DNA of 64,000 nucleotides. Origin: Pholiota molesta (lineage: Eukaryota > Basidiomycota > Agaricomycetes > Agaricales > Strophariaceae). The stretch is taken from assembly GCA_014925825.1 (NCBI GenBank), contig JACGCK010000009.1, positions 796,400-860,399 on the forward strand, written 5' to 3'. Within the stretch, counting starts at the first letter, position 1, and every line of letters begins with the position of its first letter. The notes under the pieces are model-generated. The model did no database searches. It was not told the origin of the DNA and saw nothing but the letters and a program-made list of their open reading frames with translations. Position numbers and translations under genes: made by a program. Of the stretch, positions 12,701 to 24,700 are shown piece after piece.

Positions 12701-14169
12701 TTGCAACAACTTGTGCAAGTTTAGAAGTAAGGTGTGTGTATTTTTGTTGTAGGCGTCGAACGGCTGGAGCGGAGGCGCCGATCGCGCTTCGTGCGTTCGA
12801 CGTCAATCCTATGTATCGTGTACGTACCGCAGTATGCTACGGGGGATGACACTTAGTGTGCGCCTTATTTTCTAAAGGCCTGATTGTGCCACCGTCACCG
12901 TGCGTGGCAGACAGCCTGTAGTCCCGGACGGTGGACTCCCGTAATCAAATTAAAACAAATTAGACGTGCGGCATACGGATAGGATAGATCATAGTGGTGG
13001 GTTATTTTACTACTACAAGTCTTTCTAGGAACCAAGCCGCGCATCTCAAGCCATGGGATCCGTGGTGGGCTTGTATGTTTCTTTTATGGCATTCCTCGAC
13101 TTCCTTTTTTCTTGTTCTTGCCCTCGTCTTTTTCCTAGGTTATTTTCAGCGAGGGTAGAAAGAGGTCTAAAACGGGGCCTGAGCAGCGCAATATCTCTCA
13201 TGTTTCCCACTGCCGCGATAGAGCTCGGGCCCACATAGGCCAGAGATAGAGATAGAGGGCGTCCGAAGCCTGCTGATGGACAGCGCTTGTTCTGTCATCC
13301 GACGCACATACGCACAATACTTACTTCGGTTGCTGCGCAGATCTTGCAACTTGGCCTTCTACGCCGAATAACGCACCCGTCTGATGATGATGGGGGTGCA
13401 CAGCTGATGATGCTGAAGGGACTGATATGCATACACCCTGTTGCCGCACCCTGTTTGACACTTTGCTTGACAGTTCATAACTTAATTTTTTCCAAACGCG
13501 TTTTCCGAAGTTCATATTAATTCAACAGCGCATCCGAGGCTTAGTTCACACATTCACGGAAGGCAGCGAGGCGTCAAGGCGTCAGGGATGCGAATGTATT
13601 GGTACAATGGGGTAGGGGGCGCGAGCTGTACAGATGATGCGTGCTGTCTAGGTGTGCGATGCAAGTATGAGCGAGAGAGCAAGAAGAAGAAGAAAAGGAA
13701 AGGAAAACTACGACGGCGACGGCTGTGAATAACAACGAAGCGACGGAAGGTAATAGTGGCAGAATAATAACGGCAGAAGGGTGCGGCGAGTGTGTGTGCG
13801 GCGCCCATTTGCATATGCATAGGGTGGTTTTGGGGTGGTTGGGTATGACTTTTTAGCGGAGTGGGGTATGTGGTGCAAGAAAGGCAATAGGAGGGAGGAA
13901 GTAAGAGGGAGAGGCTAGTAGGTGCGAATGCGAATTCGAATGGGGGCGTCGAAGTGGAGTTGAGGGTTTAGTTTTTTGCAAGGGAAAACTGGGTGATATC
14001 ATGTGGTGGGAGGGTGTGTAAAATGCCGTCCGATCCAGATCATGGAAATAAAGATGAGCGCCGCGCGAAATTCTATGCGGTGGTGTGGTGTACATAGTCG
14101 GAGAGAGAGAGAGAGAAGAAAAAATAGACAAGACAAGAAAACGAAGTGGAAAAACACAGACTGGCTGAA
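3720..14169. other. 10 kb gene-poor stretch
   Basis: No frame longer than about 170 codons occurs here, and none shows a family motif, splice-consistent extension or a sensible composition. I also see no tRNA, rRNA, snRNA or recognisable transposon protein. Simple repeats are small: a GACA run near 11690, a GATAGA run near 13245 and a GA run near 14100-14120. One good TATA box is listed separately. In a fungus whose core spacing is a few hundred bases, 10 kb is unusual. It could be a long regulatory domain for the Ecl1-type gene, hold long non-coding transcripts, or be decayed repeat sequence beyond recognition. The sequence does not decide between these. Confidence 0.6.
8314..8323 (+). promoter_or_regulatory. 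Candidate TATA box in gene-poor region
   Basis: TATATAAAGG is a strong TATA match on the plus strand inside otherwise empty sequence. No open frame or splice-consistent gene follows, so if it is functional it would drive a non-coding transcript. A chance match in 10 kb is quite possible. Confidence 0.25.
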
Positions 14170-15062
14170 TCATGCAGCCGCCCGCGACTCCTTCCTTCCG
14201 CGTGTACGGAAGGACGGGTGCTCATCCCCGCAAAAAGTGTGCACGCGGGGCAGCCTCTCGATGAACACATTTTCAGTCTGCCATGAGCCTGCGACGGGCG
14301 CTAGCATGGCCGGCAGGTGTTTGCGGGAGGCGGACTTTTGCAGCATTGCTGCAGGATCGTTCGCGAGGATGTGCTGCAGATGAGGGTAGTGCCTCGCGGT
14401 AGCTGCTGCGAGGGCTGCAGGAGAGGGCGACACCCAGGAGCGGACGACGTGCTCGTCGGCATTGGGGGCGGGTGTAGGCGCCTGACGGCTCCCTGAGGAG
14501 ACAATAGGGACGGGGTGGGAGAGTGGTGGGGTGGAGAGGGCGAGAGAGGAGCCTGTGGCTGCGGTGCAGAGGGACGTTTGGCCCATACTGGCGTAGCCTG
14601 AGGGTGCCATGGAGGCGGAGGAGGGGTGGCGGCGAGGTGTGAGGACGGGGGTGGAGGGCAGCGGGGCGGGCCGTTGTGGTGTGCTCATGGAGAGCGTTGG
14701 AGGTACGGCGCGACGGGGCGTCTTGAGGAGGTTTGGGGGGCGAAAGGACGGGGTGGTGGGGCTGGCACTGGGGCTGGTGGTGGGCGAAGGTATGGGTTCT
14801 GGGTCTGCGGGGGGTGCGCCGTAGGGGATGTCGGCTGCCCAGGCCGCGATGGCAGCGTCGTCTGTGGCATGTTGCGCCATTTGTGGAGGGCATTGGGTTG
14901 GGCGTCGTGGACGTGGACGCGGTGAGTGTGTGCGTCGTCGTCGTCTGGGACGTAGATGTATGCGGTGGGGCGTGCTGGGGCCTTGCAGGCGTCGGAGCAG
15001 TAGGGCTCTGGGCCGTCGAGGCGACGTTCGCAGGTGAGACACCAGTCGAGATCAGCGTCCAT
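14170..15062 (-). CDS. Ecl1-type life-span regulatory factor (frame broken once)
   Basis: The N-terminus, MDADLDWCLTCERRLDGPEP followed by YCSDAC, is a CxxC...CxxxC cluster within the first 26 residues. This is the hallmark of the Ecl1/2/3 'life-span regulatory factor' family, small zinc-binding regulators that extend chronological life span and respond to nutrient limitation in fission yeast. The rest is low-complexity Pro/Ser/Thr/Ala. It includes WAADIPYGAPPADPEPIPSP, several SMSTP/LTPRR-type patches and a C-terminal NADEHVVRSWVSPSP block. The frame from the ATG at 15062 reaches HKWRNMP near 14880, and the family-like continuation TDDAAIAAWAADIP lies one frame away with no usable intron between. 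Adding one base repairs it. The gene is flanked by 10.4 kb and 5.5 kb of empty DNA. The family call rests on the Cys cluster and composition; the break is either an indel error or a real disruption. Confidence 0.72.
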
Positions 15063-15560
15063 GGCTTATCGTCCTCCTCCTCCATCCCAGACTTATGTAC
15101 AAAACACAGGGATCTCGATCCAGATCTCCATCTCCACAATTCAAGCCCCGCCTATCCCCACCCGTCACCACTCGTCACGCGTGACCTGCCAAGCCTCCTT
15201 CCCCCAACCAGCAGCCCCCCGCCCCTCTCGGTCCTCCCCGCCCGTCACGCCTCGCGCGGCGCGAGGGGGGCTCTCCCCCGCCCAGCAGTCTGGTGCACCC
15301 CCGTCCATTTATGGACCATTGCCATTTTGGGCTCCTCGCTTCTAGAAATCCCGCCCATGGGAGCTCATCACAAAGAAGCGCGCCCCCTGCCGCCGGATGC
15401 CCCCCGCCCCCATGCGGCCCATCCCACCACCCACCGCCCCCCGCCGCCTGCCCGCACGCCCAGTCCCAGTCCAGGCCCCGAGGACGCATCCCCACCCCAC
15501 CCGTCCCCCTCCTCCCGTATCCCCTCGCATCTCCCTCGCCTGCCTTATTTTCAGCCCCGC
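15063..15560 (-). promoter_or_regulatory. G-rich upstream leader/promoter of the Ecl1-type gene
   Basis: Read on the gene's strand, the roughly 500 bp upstream of the start codon are strongly G-rich, with many runs of 4-6 G (for example around 15200-15290 and 15390-15480). The complementary strand is almost pure C/T in places. Several sets of four G-runs lie close enough to form G-quadruplexes. A regulatory function is inferred. Confidence 0.4.
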
Positions 15561-17640
15561 TTCTTTCCTTGATCTCGCCAATTCGCGGTGCTTCTCCTCA
15601 CACGACGAGGTAGCGGACACTCCTCTGTTTCCTGCCCCGTGGGAGCGCCTCTCCAGCCACCCACAGCTTGTCTAGTCATGCAGATGCTCGCCTCTCCGTG
15701 GGTCTGGGCGGAGCAACCCCAGCCTCTCTCCATTTACCGCGAGATGCCTGGAAACTCTGTTTCTGCGGCTGCGGCCATGCCGTCCACCTGCGTTTTGGGT
15801 CCGTTCACAGCTCCTGCTCTGGGGCTTTTCTTTGGTCGCCGACGATCTGCGTGCGCCGCCCGAGTTTCATTCATGCAGGGTGGCCCCGCTCGCTGACTTT
15901 ATCTGGTTTCAACCAATTTTCAAGCACGAGTCATTGACTGACTGACTCTTTCATCATCATCATTACACGATTCTGCCGACGCCGTGCTTGCTTCCTTGCC
16001 ATGGGCACATAGAGTCAGAACTGATCATCAGCACGGCCATGCCCCCGTTGCGCGGCGCGACGACTCAGAGGGCTGGCGTGCTGCGCTCGCACGCGCACAC
16101 ACGCGCTCTAAACTCGGACGCGCGGAGACCCAGCACGTCTCGCGACGCACTGCGGCTGCAGAGGGCTCCCAGGACCCTCGTATAATTAAAACCCCATCCA
16201 CGGCCCCCCAAAATAGCCCCCCAGTGGGATCTTATGTTGTGTGTGGTATGCACATAGTGGATGATAGACGTCGATGGTTTGATAAATGGTACTTATCAAT
16301 GGGTAGAATTAGAATCAAGTGTGCCGTCATCGACAATCATCATCAGAAGGGTTCGAGGGTGGGAGCCCTCCGGAAAAAGTGCGTGTACGAAAGGCCGAGG
16401 GAGGGCCCGCGATGCATGTGTGTTTTTGTATTTTTATTTTAGTGAGCTGCAACTGTTGGACTACGCTACCCGGCCGTATGCTTCAGATGGCGGTGATGGT
16501 CGTGGTGTTGAGAACCTTTGTGTTATCGACGATAAGTGTGTCACTCACTACATACTTAGTACCCCATTTTTTATTCACTTTCTTCATAGGGTAGATCAGC
16601 ACGGAAAACATTACAAAAAAGATCGGCATTACAACATTCTGTGAAGGTTAGCGTATGTTGTAAAGTATATTCGATAGACCAGTGAACGAACGAAGCATAA
16701 AATATTTACAGAATCATCCTTGACGCCTTCCAGCCCCTTCCATGCCATCCATCGTGTGATAATGCTTATGTTTGGATAATGCAATGATACTCGGATGATA
16801 CTCTGCGACATGGTGTGAGTCGGCGGCGATGGCGATTCCAACACTTCTCCTTGCCACGCACGCACGCACCCTCCGCTCTGGCAGAGTTTTATTCCAGTTT
16901 TATTCCAGTCTAGACTTGCAGATTGCGACCTTCTAGCAGTCTGATGCTAGACACACATGCATTCAGACAGGTCGCTAGTCGTACAGGAATCAGAGGGCGA
17001 CAGCATCACGCGTGCCGAGTACGGACAGACGGTCCATCAGGAGTGGTAGTTTGTGTTCGCACATACTATATCTGGCAAATAACGCTTCGAGGTAGTGCGC
17101 CTATAAACCCTGAAAATAGGTGTGTACCTGGCCTGGTGCTTGCGTTATGGCGCGGGCAGGACATCCGGGCCTCTGGCAGGCGTCGGCGATTGGGCGCGGT
17201 GTCTGAATCGTCCTTGCTGTGTTTTTGTTTTTTGGGAAGTGGGAGGATGTTCGTAATAGGGAGATCTGGTTCTTATTAATCGCGGAGACAAGCCAAATTG
17301 CTCTGCACGCACTAAAATAATCAAGTGCACAAGCTTGCAGTGATGGGCCATGGTGAAATTCCGGTCTGACACTGGTCGTGAACTAAATTTTATTCCTGCG
17401 AGTGCGAGAAAACAGAGGGCGCCGCGCCGTGGCATCCGACTATGTTACTACATGTATTATAATATAACTCGTTATGACTCTTGCTGATGAAAACCCCAGA
17501 AAAAACTTCAAACAATTCAATTGCGCGGTCGCGAACCGAGCAGGTGCAGAGCCAGCGCCGGAGATGCAGATGCGGATGGGGAGGTGTGTTTATTATTAAG
17601 TACGCCAGGCGTATGCCAGGCGGAACTGAACTGGGGAGCC

Positions 17641-17685
17641 ACGGACGGACGGACGGACCACGGTGGAGTGGGTGGGTGGGTGGGG
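17641..17685. repeat. Adjacent (GGAC)n and (GGGT)n microsatellites
   Basis: A run of about four GGAC units is followed within ten bases by about five GGGT units. These are simple-sequence repeats with no linked gene. Confidence 0.8.
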
Positions 17686-18635
17686 ACTGCGTGCCCAGTG
17701 CCCACTGCCCAGCGAGGCGCGCCACCAACGTGCCACTGCGCATGCACCCCGCGCGTGAACAAGGCGTTGGAGCAGCTTGGAAGCCGCTTTGAAATTTAGT
17801 TGGATCGCGTTAGCGTGAACGAACATGGGAAGATGGGACCTATGTTTATTCCGCGCAGGCTGGGAAGCCTGTACGCCGCGGAGTGAGTGCCTGCGAGTCC
17901 GTGCACGCTGGGCGAGCGGTGCGCGAAGGTAAGGTCCCCTACCGTAATCGAGCATTCGGATTTTAAAAATAGCCGCGCTCTCGTTACAGGAGAAATTAGG
18001 GCTGTCAGGGAGTAGACGGTGGTAGAACAGTAAATATAGACTGCTTGCTTGCGTTAGCGGTCAGAACTTGAGAATCCCAGCGATTGACGCCATGTCAGGA
18101 CAGAGAAGGCAGCGGTGTTGGTGAAGACACACTCCGATGCGAAGAGATGTGCCGCAGACCCAGATCCTAGGAATCGGTTGTGCACGTCTGATGTGTACCC
18201 GTGGACGGAGTAGGTGTTGGTTGATACAGAATACTGATTTTTTATAATAATAAACGCACTTATGAGAGTCGATACCGATGCGCAACCACAATCTTGCCTG
18301 TACAGGCTGCATCTCCGAGACCGAGCTAGGTCTGCACTGATGAAATAACACGGTACGTCCAACGCAGCCGTGGCAGGCAGTGGAACTGCCGCTTCAGATT
18401 TGGGAACAGAAATTTTTTACGAGAGAAAAGAAAGAGATGCTTCTTCGATCGGTGTTGTACATGCGTGAGATTTTGGGTGGACGCGGCCGCATGTGCCACA
18501 CTTGCGCACGCTTCGCGGGTCCAGCCATCGAAATTCCGCCGGCTGTTAGCGAGGCGTCTCGCGTGCGCGCCTGTTGGCCTTCGAAACCTGATGGTCGGGG
18601 GAGCGATGGGGGTGTTGGACGGGTGCGGTCGTTGT

Positions 18636-18657
18636 TGCTGCTGCTGCTGCTGCTGCT
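18636..18657. repeat. CTG microsatellite
   Basis: About seven perfect CTG units lie outside any recognised coding sequence, next to a short GTT run. Confidence 0.85.
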
Positions 18658-20601
18658 TCCCAGAGAACGCTACTACAGCGCTTGCCGAGCGCGCTCGCGT
18701 TTAGTTCTGTTACACGCACTTGAAAATATGATGTATCATATGAAGAGGTTGTTCTGAGCACACTTTGCGCCTGCGGTAATGTGTATTGACACAGGGTGCA
18801 CACCGCGTCTAGGCTCTATTTACGCTCACGCCCACGCACGCGCAATTAACGGACTGCCTAACGTTGTCGCCTGTCGGCGCGCATGAAGAATTACCTATCT
18901 TGGGGGGTCTGGGTCGCGCCCCACCCCGCGCCTATGCTTCTTTGTCTGGAACCCCGCCCGTTTGCGTCGCACAGCCGATGATGTGGGATTTTCTTGTTTG
19001 TGGGTTAGGCAATTAAGCAACCACATGACGTTACTTGCGACGAGGTTGTTGTATTTTTTCTCGCTGTCCTTGTTGTTAGACGACGCTGGGACGTCGGCGG
19101 CGGGTCTGTGGTCTATGGAGCATCGGCGGTGTTGTTGTTGTTGGGATGCTACCAAACCATTGGGAAGGGGAGATTAGATAAAGACAGAGAAAACGAAAGA
19201 GAAAACGAAAGAAGTTAAGAAGAAGTTTAAGAAGCAGGTGAAGTGTCTGCAAGTGTAGCTACCGTGACTTTTGGTGTCAATACGCCTAGCCGCCGCTGTG
19301 GCACCTCGGCGGCATGAACCTCTTCGCGCAAGGCCATGGAGTGTTCCGGACTATTCTGACAGCCATACCGCAGATTTCATGGTGATCGCTGGGCAGAATA
19401 GGAATAGCCAGCCGCGGCGTTGCACCGACGGAGTCACACTGCTCCCACTAGCTGCTTCCTGTATGATAGATGGTATGTGCCTATCTGTGCAATGGGTCAT
19501 TACAATATGTCACTATCTCGAGAGCCTGAGCATCATTCTGTGCTTCCTTTGAACTTCCTTCCCAGCTCCTCACTTTTCTCACAGCAATATACTATCTCAC
19601 ATATGTATCTGGCTTCTCAGCGCGCCTGCGCGCATACATACTCTATGATATCTGGGCAACGCATCTGTAAGTACTTATGTTCCTTAGTATGTTCGTATGT
19701 ATGAATCGAACTGCATCTTCCAGTGATAATGATATAAATACCACCGTATAACATATATAGTAGTGGCCAAAGCTTCGCGGGAGAAGCACAGTTCCTCAGA
19801 GGCATGACAAATTGCCCCCAAGAGGCAGAATCAGGGGAGATGAATCAGGTCCCAGCTGAGCGCAAAAGTACAGCCCCACCGCAATGGGCCATGGACATCT
19901 GGGGTTTTTCAGGATACTCTAAGGCCCCCCACGGAGCCTGTGCTGGTCCACATCAGAAGCTCGCCGCAGAAGGATGCTAGAAAGATTGCATGCAAGGCAG
20001 CAATAGCCTTCCACGAAAAACATATGCCCTAGCGTCTTTGTCCACGCGGGAGCTATCCGCCCGATATGGCGATGGCGCATTCCATACCCCATCATTCGCA
20101 AGGTCCAAGGACCTTGCTTCCAAGTTCTATCTAGCTGCCCGAATTGGCAGAGCTTAATCCTCTATTCTTGTCCCTGTGATGACTCGTCTCGTCGGCCTCA
20201 GCAAAAGCGACCGAGTGCAAGGCGCTTTAGGGTTAGACTTTGCCTCCTAGCAGTCACAGTCATTCTAGATGTGCAAGCAGCAGGCACGAAGCTATAATTA
20301 CTACATAAAGCAAGAAGGGGGAAGGTATTATAAGCAACAATAGCAATAGCAATGAAAATGAACATAGTGTGTCAACAAATCCCTGATACATCTGCAATGG
20401 CCCACCCCGAGTCCATGCCAACACCACCATCTGCCAACAGCCAGACGACAGCAGCCCCTGCTTAATATGAGGGCATTAGGTAGTACGGGTGCGGTGCCAC
20501 CGGGCAGTCTAGAATGCGAAAAACACCACGCTGGGGAGCAGCCCGCTGCCTGGGTCGTCCTTTGCCTTTTCGCCTCTGATTGCGGCGCGCCCCGCATGCG
20601 G

Positions 20602-21441
20602 TCACTGGTCCTTTTTCTCGGCGGGGACGGCGGTCGCGTTCTTGCGCTGCTCGGCCTCCCAGTCCGCGAGCGCGCGCGCCTCCGACCGCACGGCCCATTC
20701 CTGCCCGGCCTGGGTGGGATGCGAAATATGTCAGAAGACGGGAGCGGAATGAGAGCATAGCGCTGGGAATGAGGATGTGGGGGAATACGTACCTGGAGCA
20801 CGAGCACTAAGCCGAGGCAGCATATGATGATGGCGTGGCCTGCGGCGAGGACGCGCAGTGCGGTGATTTGGTCTTCGCGGGTCTCCTCCGCGATGGGGTC
20901 GACGATGGTGCGCAGGGATGCTACGGAGACGGTAAGATACACGACGATGGAAAACACGTAGGCGCCTATGTGTGGTATTTAGATAAGACCATGGCGGCGT
21001 TTGAAGCGACGTGACGTGTGCGTACCGAGACTGCTTCCGTCGAAGAACATGGCACTTTCATCCCATGAGAATAGTTTAGAGAGGAGGCCGATGAGGCCTA
21101 CGCCAATCATGCCATGGAGCAGCGCCTATTCCGTCTCGTGTCAAAAGCCTTGCTTCTTCACACAGATAGACCACCAACCTTGATAGCTTTCGGCGCGTTG
21201 TAGAACGTAGTGTAGAACTGGAACCCATCGGCGACCACGTCCTCAGTGATAGCGCCCCATAGCAGTCGGTGATCTACGTTGAAACATATGAAAAGAACGC
21301 CTGGATAACCGGGGGTTCAATTCAATGTTCGGATTATTTAGACGCCTGTAGACCTGCCACCCGGACCAGGACATAAGGGATGGGGGTCTCACCGAGAAAG
21401 AACGAGACGGGCGCAAGAACGGCAGCTTGTTTGAAACCCAT
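20602..21441 (-). CDS. SHR3: Shr3-type ER packaging chaperone for amino-acid permeases
   Basis: This is a membrane chaperone of the endoplasmic reticulum that packages amino-acid permeases into COPII vesicles. Exons (minus) are 21441-21393, 21300-21179, 21125-21026, 20965-20793 and 20709-20602, giving 183 aa with every junction in frame. The protein begins MGFKQAAVLAPVSFFLGVLF, a signal-anchor-like segment. It continues with WGAITEDVVADGFQFY, a hydrophobic ALLHGMIGVGLIGLL segment, FSIVVYLTVSVASL, and IIICCLGLVLVLQ. That makes four membrane segments, as in Shr3/Psh3. The short charged tail QEWAVRSEARALADWEAEQ lies on the cytosolic side in yeast and binds coat proteins. Length and topology fit the family. 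The next gene downstream is on the same strand, but the promoter is its own. Confidence 0.9.
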
Positions 21442-21793
21442 GGATCCAGGAATGGACGTTGCAGAGGAGAAAGAGGACGGGCGCTGGCAGGCGACTCGGA
21501 CGCGGGCTGTCAGCACGCTTCGGGTATGTATTTGGCGCCACCCGCTGTTCCACAACAAACGGCACTGCACTGCACACGCGGCCCTCATCAATTATGCGCG
21601 TTATGTACATAGACACAAAAAATCATTCGTTCATGGTATCAAGATGTGGTATATATAGAGGATGAGGTGAACGAAAAAGAAAAAGAAAAAAAAGTAGGGT
21701 AGACATAAAACGTGTGCGAAAGAGTCAAAAAAAGGCATGCGATACATAAGAGAATGATACAGAGTCCATAGTGGCCCGGCGTAGAGCTAATCG
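21442..21793. other. Spacer between RhoGAP 3' end and SHR3 start
   Basis: About 350 bp contain the 3' UTR of the RhoGAP gene and the SHR3 promoter. The A-rich stretch at 21670-21700 is the only notable composition. Confidence 0.5.
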
Positions 21794-24700
21794 TTAGGAC
21801 ATATTCGAATCAGAAGCGTGCATAGGAATGTCAGGCCGTGACGGCGACGGCATAGGTCGTGGGGAGGCGGGCAGCCCCATCATCCGGGAATGGCGGTTCC
21901 CCCGATCCGAGTGCGACACCGCGACGTTGAGGCCCCTGCTTGCGGCGACGGTCGAGGCTTTCGAGGTGGACTTCGCGGTGGGGGTATTGGGCGGCTCCGG
22001 CTCCGTTACCCGAATGCCACTGTAGTCGCGCTGCTGGGCTTGGGCCGAGGCAGGACTAGACGACGAAGACTCCACGGTAAGCTCGCCCTCCGTCGTCTCC
22101 GTTCCGCTTTCGTCTTGCATGGAAAAGTCGTCGCCATCCGACTGCGCTTCCTCCGCGGACGCTAGATAGAGATCAATGATCATGTGAATGAGAAAAATCC
22201 AGACATGAGGATTTCATGACACGTACTGCTCAGTGTGCGACCAGCTAAGCCGAGGACTTGGTCTGCAGCGGCATCAGAATACTGACGACTGTTGCGTCGC
22301 AGTTCTGATGGATTTTCTGCAGCGTCTTCGCCTTCTTTGGGCCCGAGTTCGTCGTTATCAGCATCAACGTTGAAGACGCGGTTGAACTCCCCAAGCATCA
22401 AGCTGAATACCCCCGCAGGGATGCCCAAAGTGGGGCTGAACACGATACCGACATTGCGCATCGTCATCTTGTTCACGTTCGAGTTCTGGACGATCAGAAT
22501 CAGATGCGCGGTTAGCGCGCGCAGGAGGCTGTAGTTGGCCAAAGGCAGCGCGGATATCAGCTGCGACAGCTCTTTGATCCTTTCCTGGGGGTCCACAAAA
22601 TCTGCAGCGTCAGGTATTAGCACATAAGCTATAACAAGTAAGAGATGAAGCAGAGGCACTTACCAATAACCGCAAGGAACCTGAGATGCAGGTCGCGAGT
22701 GAGGATGCTTGAGGGCAATTCGCGAAGGAAACTCTTGAGAAGGCCAGCGATCGCGTGCGGATCCCAGTACTCGTCCGATGCGAGCAGGTCCACGTCGCCC
22801 TCTGCACATGAAGACTGAGCCCAAAAGCTACTCTGACAAAAACTGACACGGCCTACCACTATTGAACATGTCCTTCAGACCCTTGATCACGGCGGAGCTG
22901 CCGCTCAGCCTGTAGATGCCTTCCTCCTGATCTGCCTTCTTCGCCTCCAGATACTGGATCGCGCGGAACACAATGGCAGGCAGATTGCATATCTGAGCAA
23001 CGTCCAGCGCCTCTTCCAGGGCCACGCCAAACACCGCTCGGGGTGGGTACGCCGCTTGCAAGTGTGACTTGTCACCTAATAGTTTCAGAGAAAGGAAGAA
23101 GGGGGGTGCGCGCAGATTGAGTTAACAATGCAAAACTTTCTATTGGGATCTGTGGAATGGATCTGCTTACCATTAGCTTTCCCAAAGCCCCAGAACGAGC
23201 GCGACTTCGCCTTCTCCCTCCGCTCGTTCGCAGCAGCGGACGGCTCGGCGGGCGGCGCGTCCTTGCCCCCGAACTTGAACCCAGACGGGATAGGGGCGCC
23301 GTTCATCGGGCCCGAGATCTTCACCTTGCCGCTCGCGTCCAGCTTCTCCGGGGACGGCACGCGCTCGGGCGGCGCGGCGGGCGCGGGCGACGCGCCCACG
23401 AGCGGGTAGAACGACTTGCGCCCGTCGTCGCGCGGCCGGTGCCGCTCCGGCGAGTGCTGGCGGTGCGCCCGCGTCGGCGTGTGCATGCCCGCCGCCGCCG
23501 CCGCTGCAGCAGCAGCGGCGGCCCCCATGTCAGAGTAGTGCCCCAGTTCCGAGTTCGCGCGCTGCGGCTGCAGCGGCGCGGACGCCGTGCCGTCAGTGTG
23601 CAGGCTGCCCTGGCCGTTGGACAGAGGCGAGGCGTCCGGGAGGCTCGACGGCAGGCCGCTGCCCGCGTTTCCGGCGCCGCGCTTGTACGCCTCGAACCCG
23701 CCCCCGGCCGCGGAGGGCCCCTGGCGATCGATGGGCGAGGGGTCGACCGACCGCGAGGGGCTGGACGAGCGCAGGTAGTCGTCCGGGCCCAGGCTGCGCG
23801 CCGCGCCCACGGGGATGGGCTTGCTGCTGGTGCGCGGCGGCGGCGCCTGCACCGCGAGATCGCTGGAGCTCACGCTCGCGCGCGGCTGCGCGCCGGCGGC
23901 GGCGACGGAGTTGCTCTGCACGGACGTCAGGCCGGCGGCGGGGCTGAAGACGACGTCGTCGCTGTAGACGCCGGTGTAGTAGCGCACGAGCATCTCGACC
24001 CAGCTGTCGCGGTCCTCGTCGCTCTCCGCGCAGAGGACGTGGCGCGGGTGGCTCCCGCCGGGCGCCTTCTTCGCCTCGACGATGAGGAAGGCGTGGCGGT
24101 ACTCCTTCTCGTCGTCCGAGGGCGGCCGCTCCGTCCGGTGCTGGCGCGCGATCTGCGCCCCGGTGATGACGATGGAGCCGAGGTGGGCGCCGCCGCGCTG
24201 TGATGCCCACGTAAAGGTAAGTAACGGGAAAAGAAAAGATGCGGATATGGGAGCAGAGCTGACTTACGCAATCGTAGTATTCGAGCACGGGTCCTTGCAG
24301 GACGAAGAAGCGCGTCTTCCATCCGCCAAAGTTCTTGCCTCGCTTGGTCAGGTAGCCTTCCTTGTGACCTGCCTGCATCACAGGCTGCTTCTGGTCGCGC
24401 ACAATATCAGACGTAAAAAACGCGATCACTTCGTCGTTGTTCTTCACAGGCAGCTGGATCAGCGTCTGCAGGTAGTTTTCGAGAACAGCCTGTGCAGAAG
24501 CAGACGCAGATTACGAGGCGGTATAATCAATTTTTTTGGTTGAGTAAAATGAACATCGCGTGCGCTGATGGAAACGAAACACACACCTTTCTCTGATCCA
24601 CCTTCGCCGGCGCGTGGTCCTTCCACAGCTTGCCCTCCGGCAGACTCGCGATCCGCTTCCCGACGCCCTTGCCCACACTATTCCTTACGCGCTGGTCGAG

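Larger units (their letters stand above)
15561..20601. other. 5 kb gene-poor stretch
   Basis: I find no supported gene. Visible landmarks are simple repeats: (GGAC)n then (GGGT)n at 17641-17685, a CTG run of about seven units near 18636-18657, a TTG run near 19130 and a purine-rich A/G stretch at 19180-19230. Short open frames overlap on both strands and look like chance. Confidence 0.55.

Noticed and set aside
14733..15572. 279-codon plus-strand ORF
   Set aside because: Antisense to the Ecl1-type gene and its G-rich leader; low-complexity and without family features.
23157..24203. 348-codon plus-strand ORF
   Set aside because: It is the GC-rich antisense shadow of the RhoGAP PH/linker region; composition is Arg/Ala-rich with no motif.
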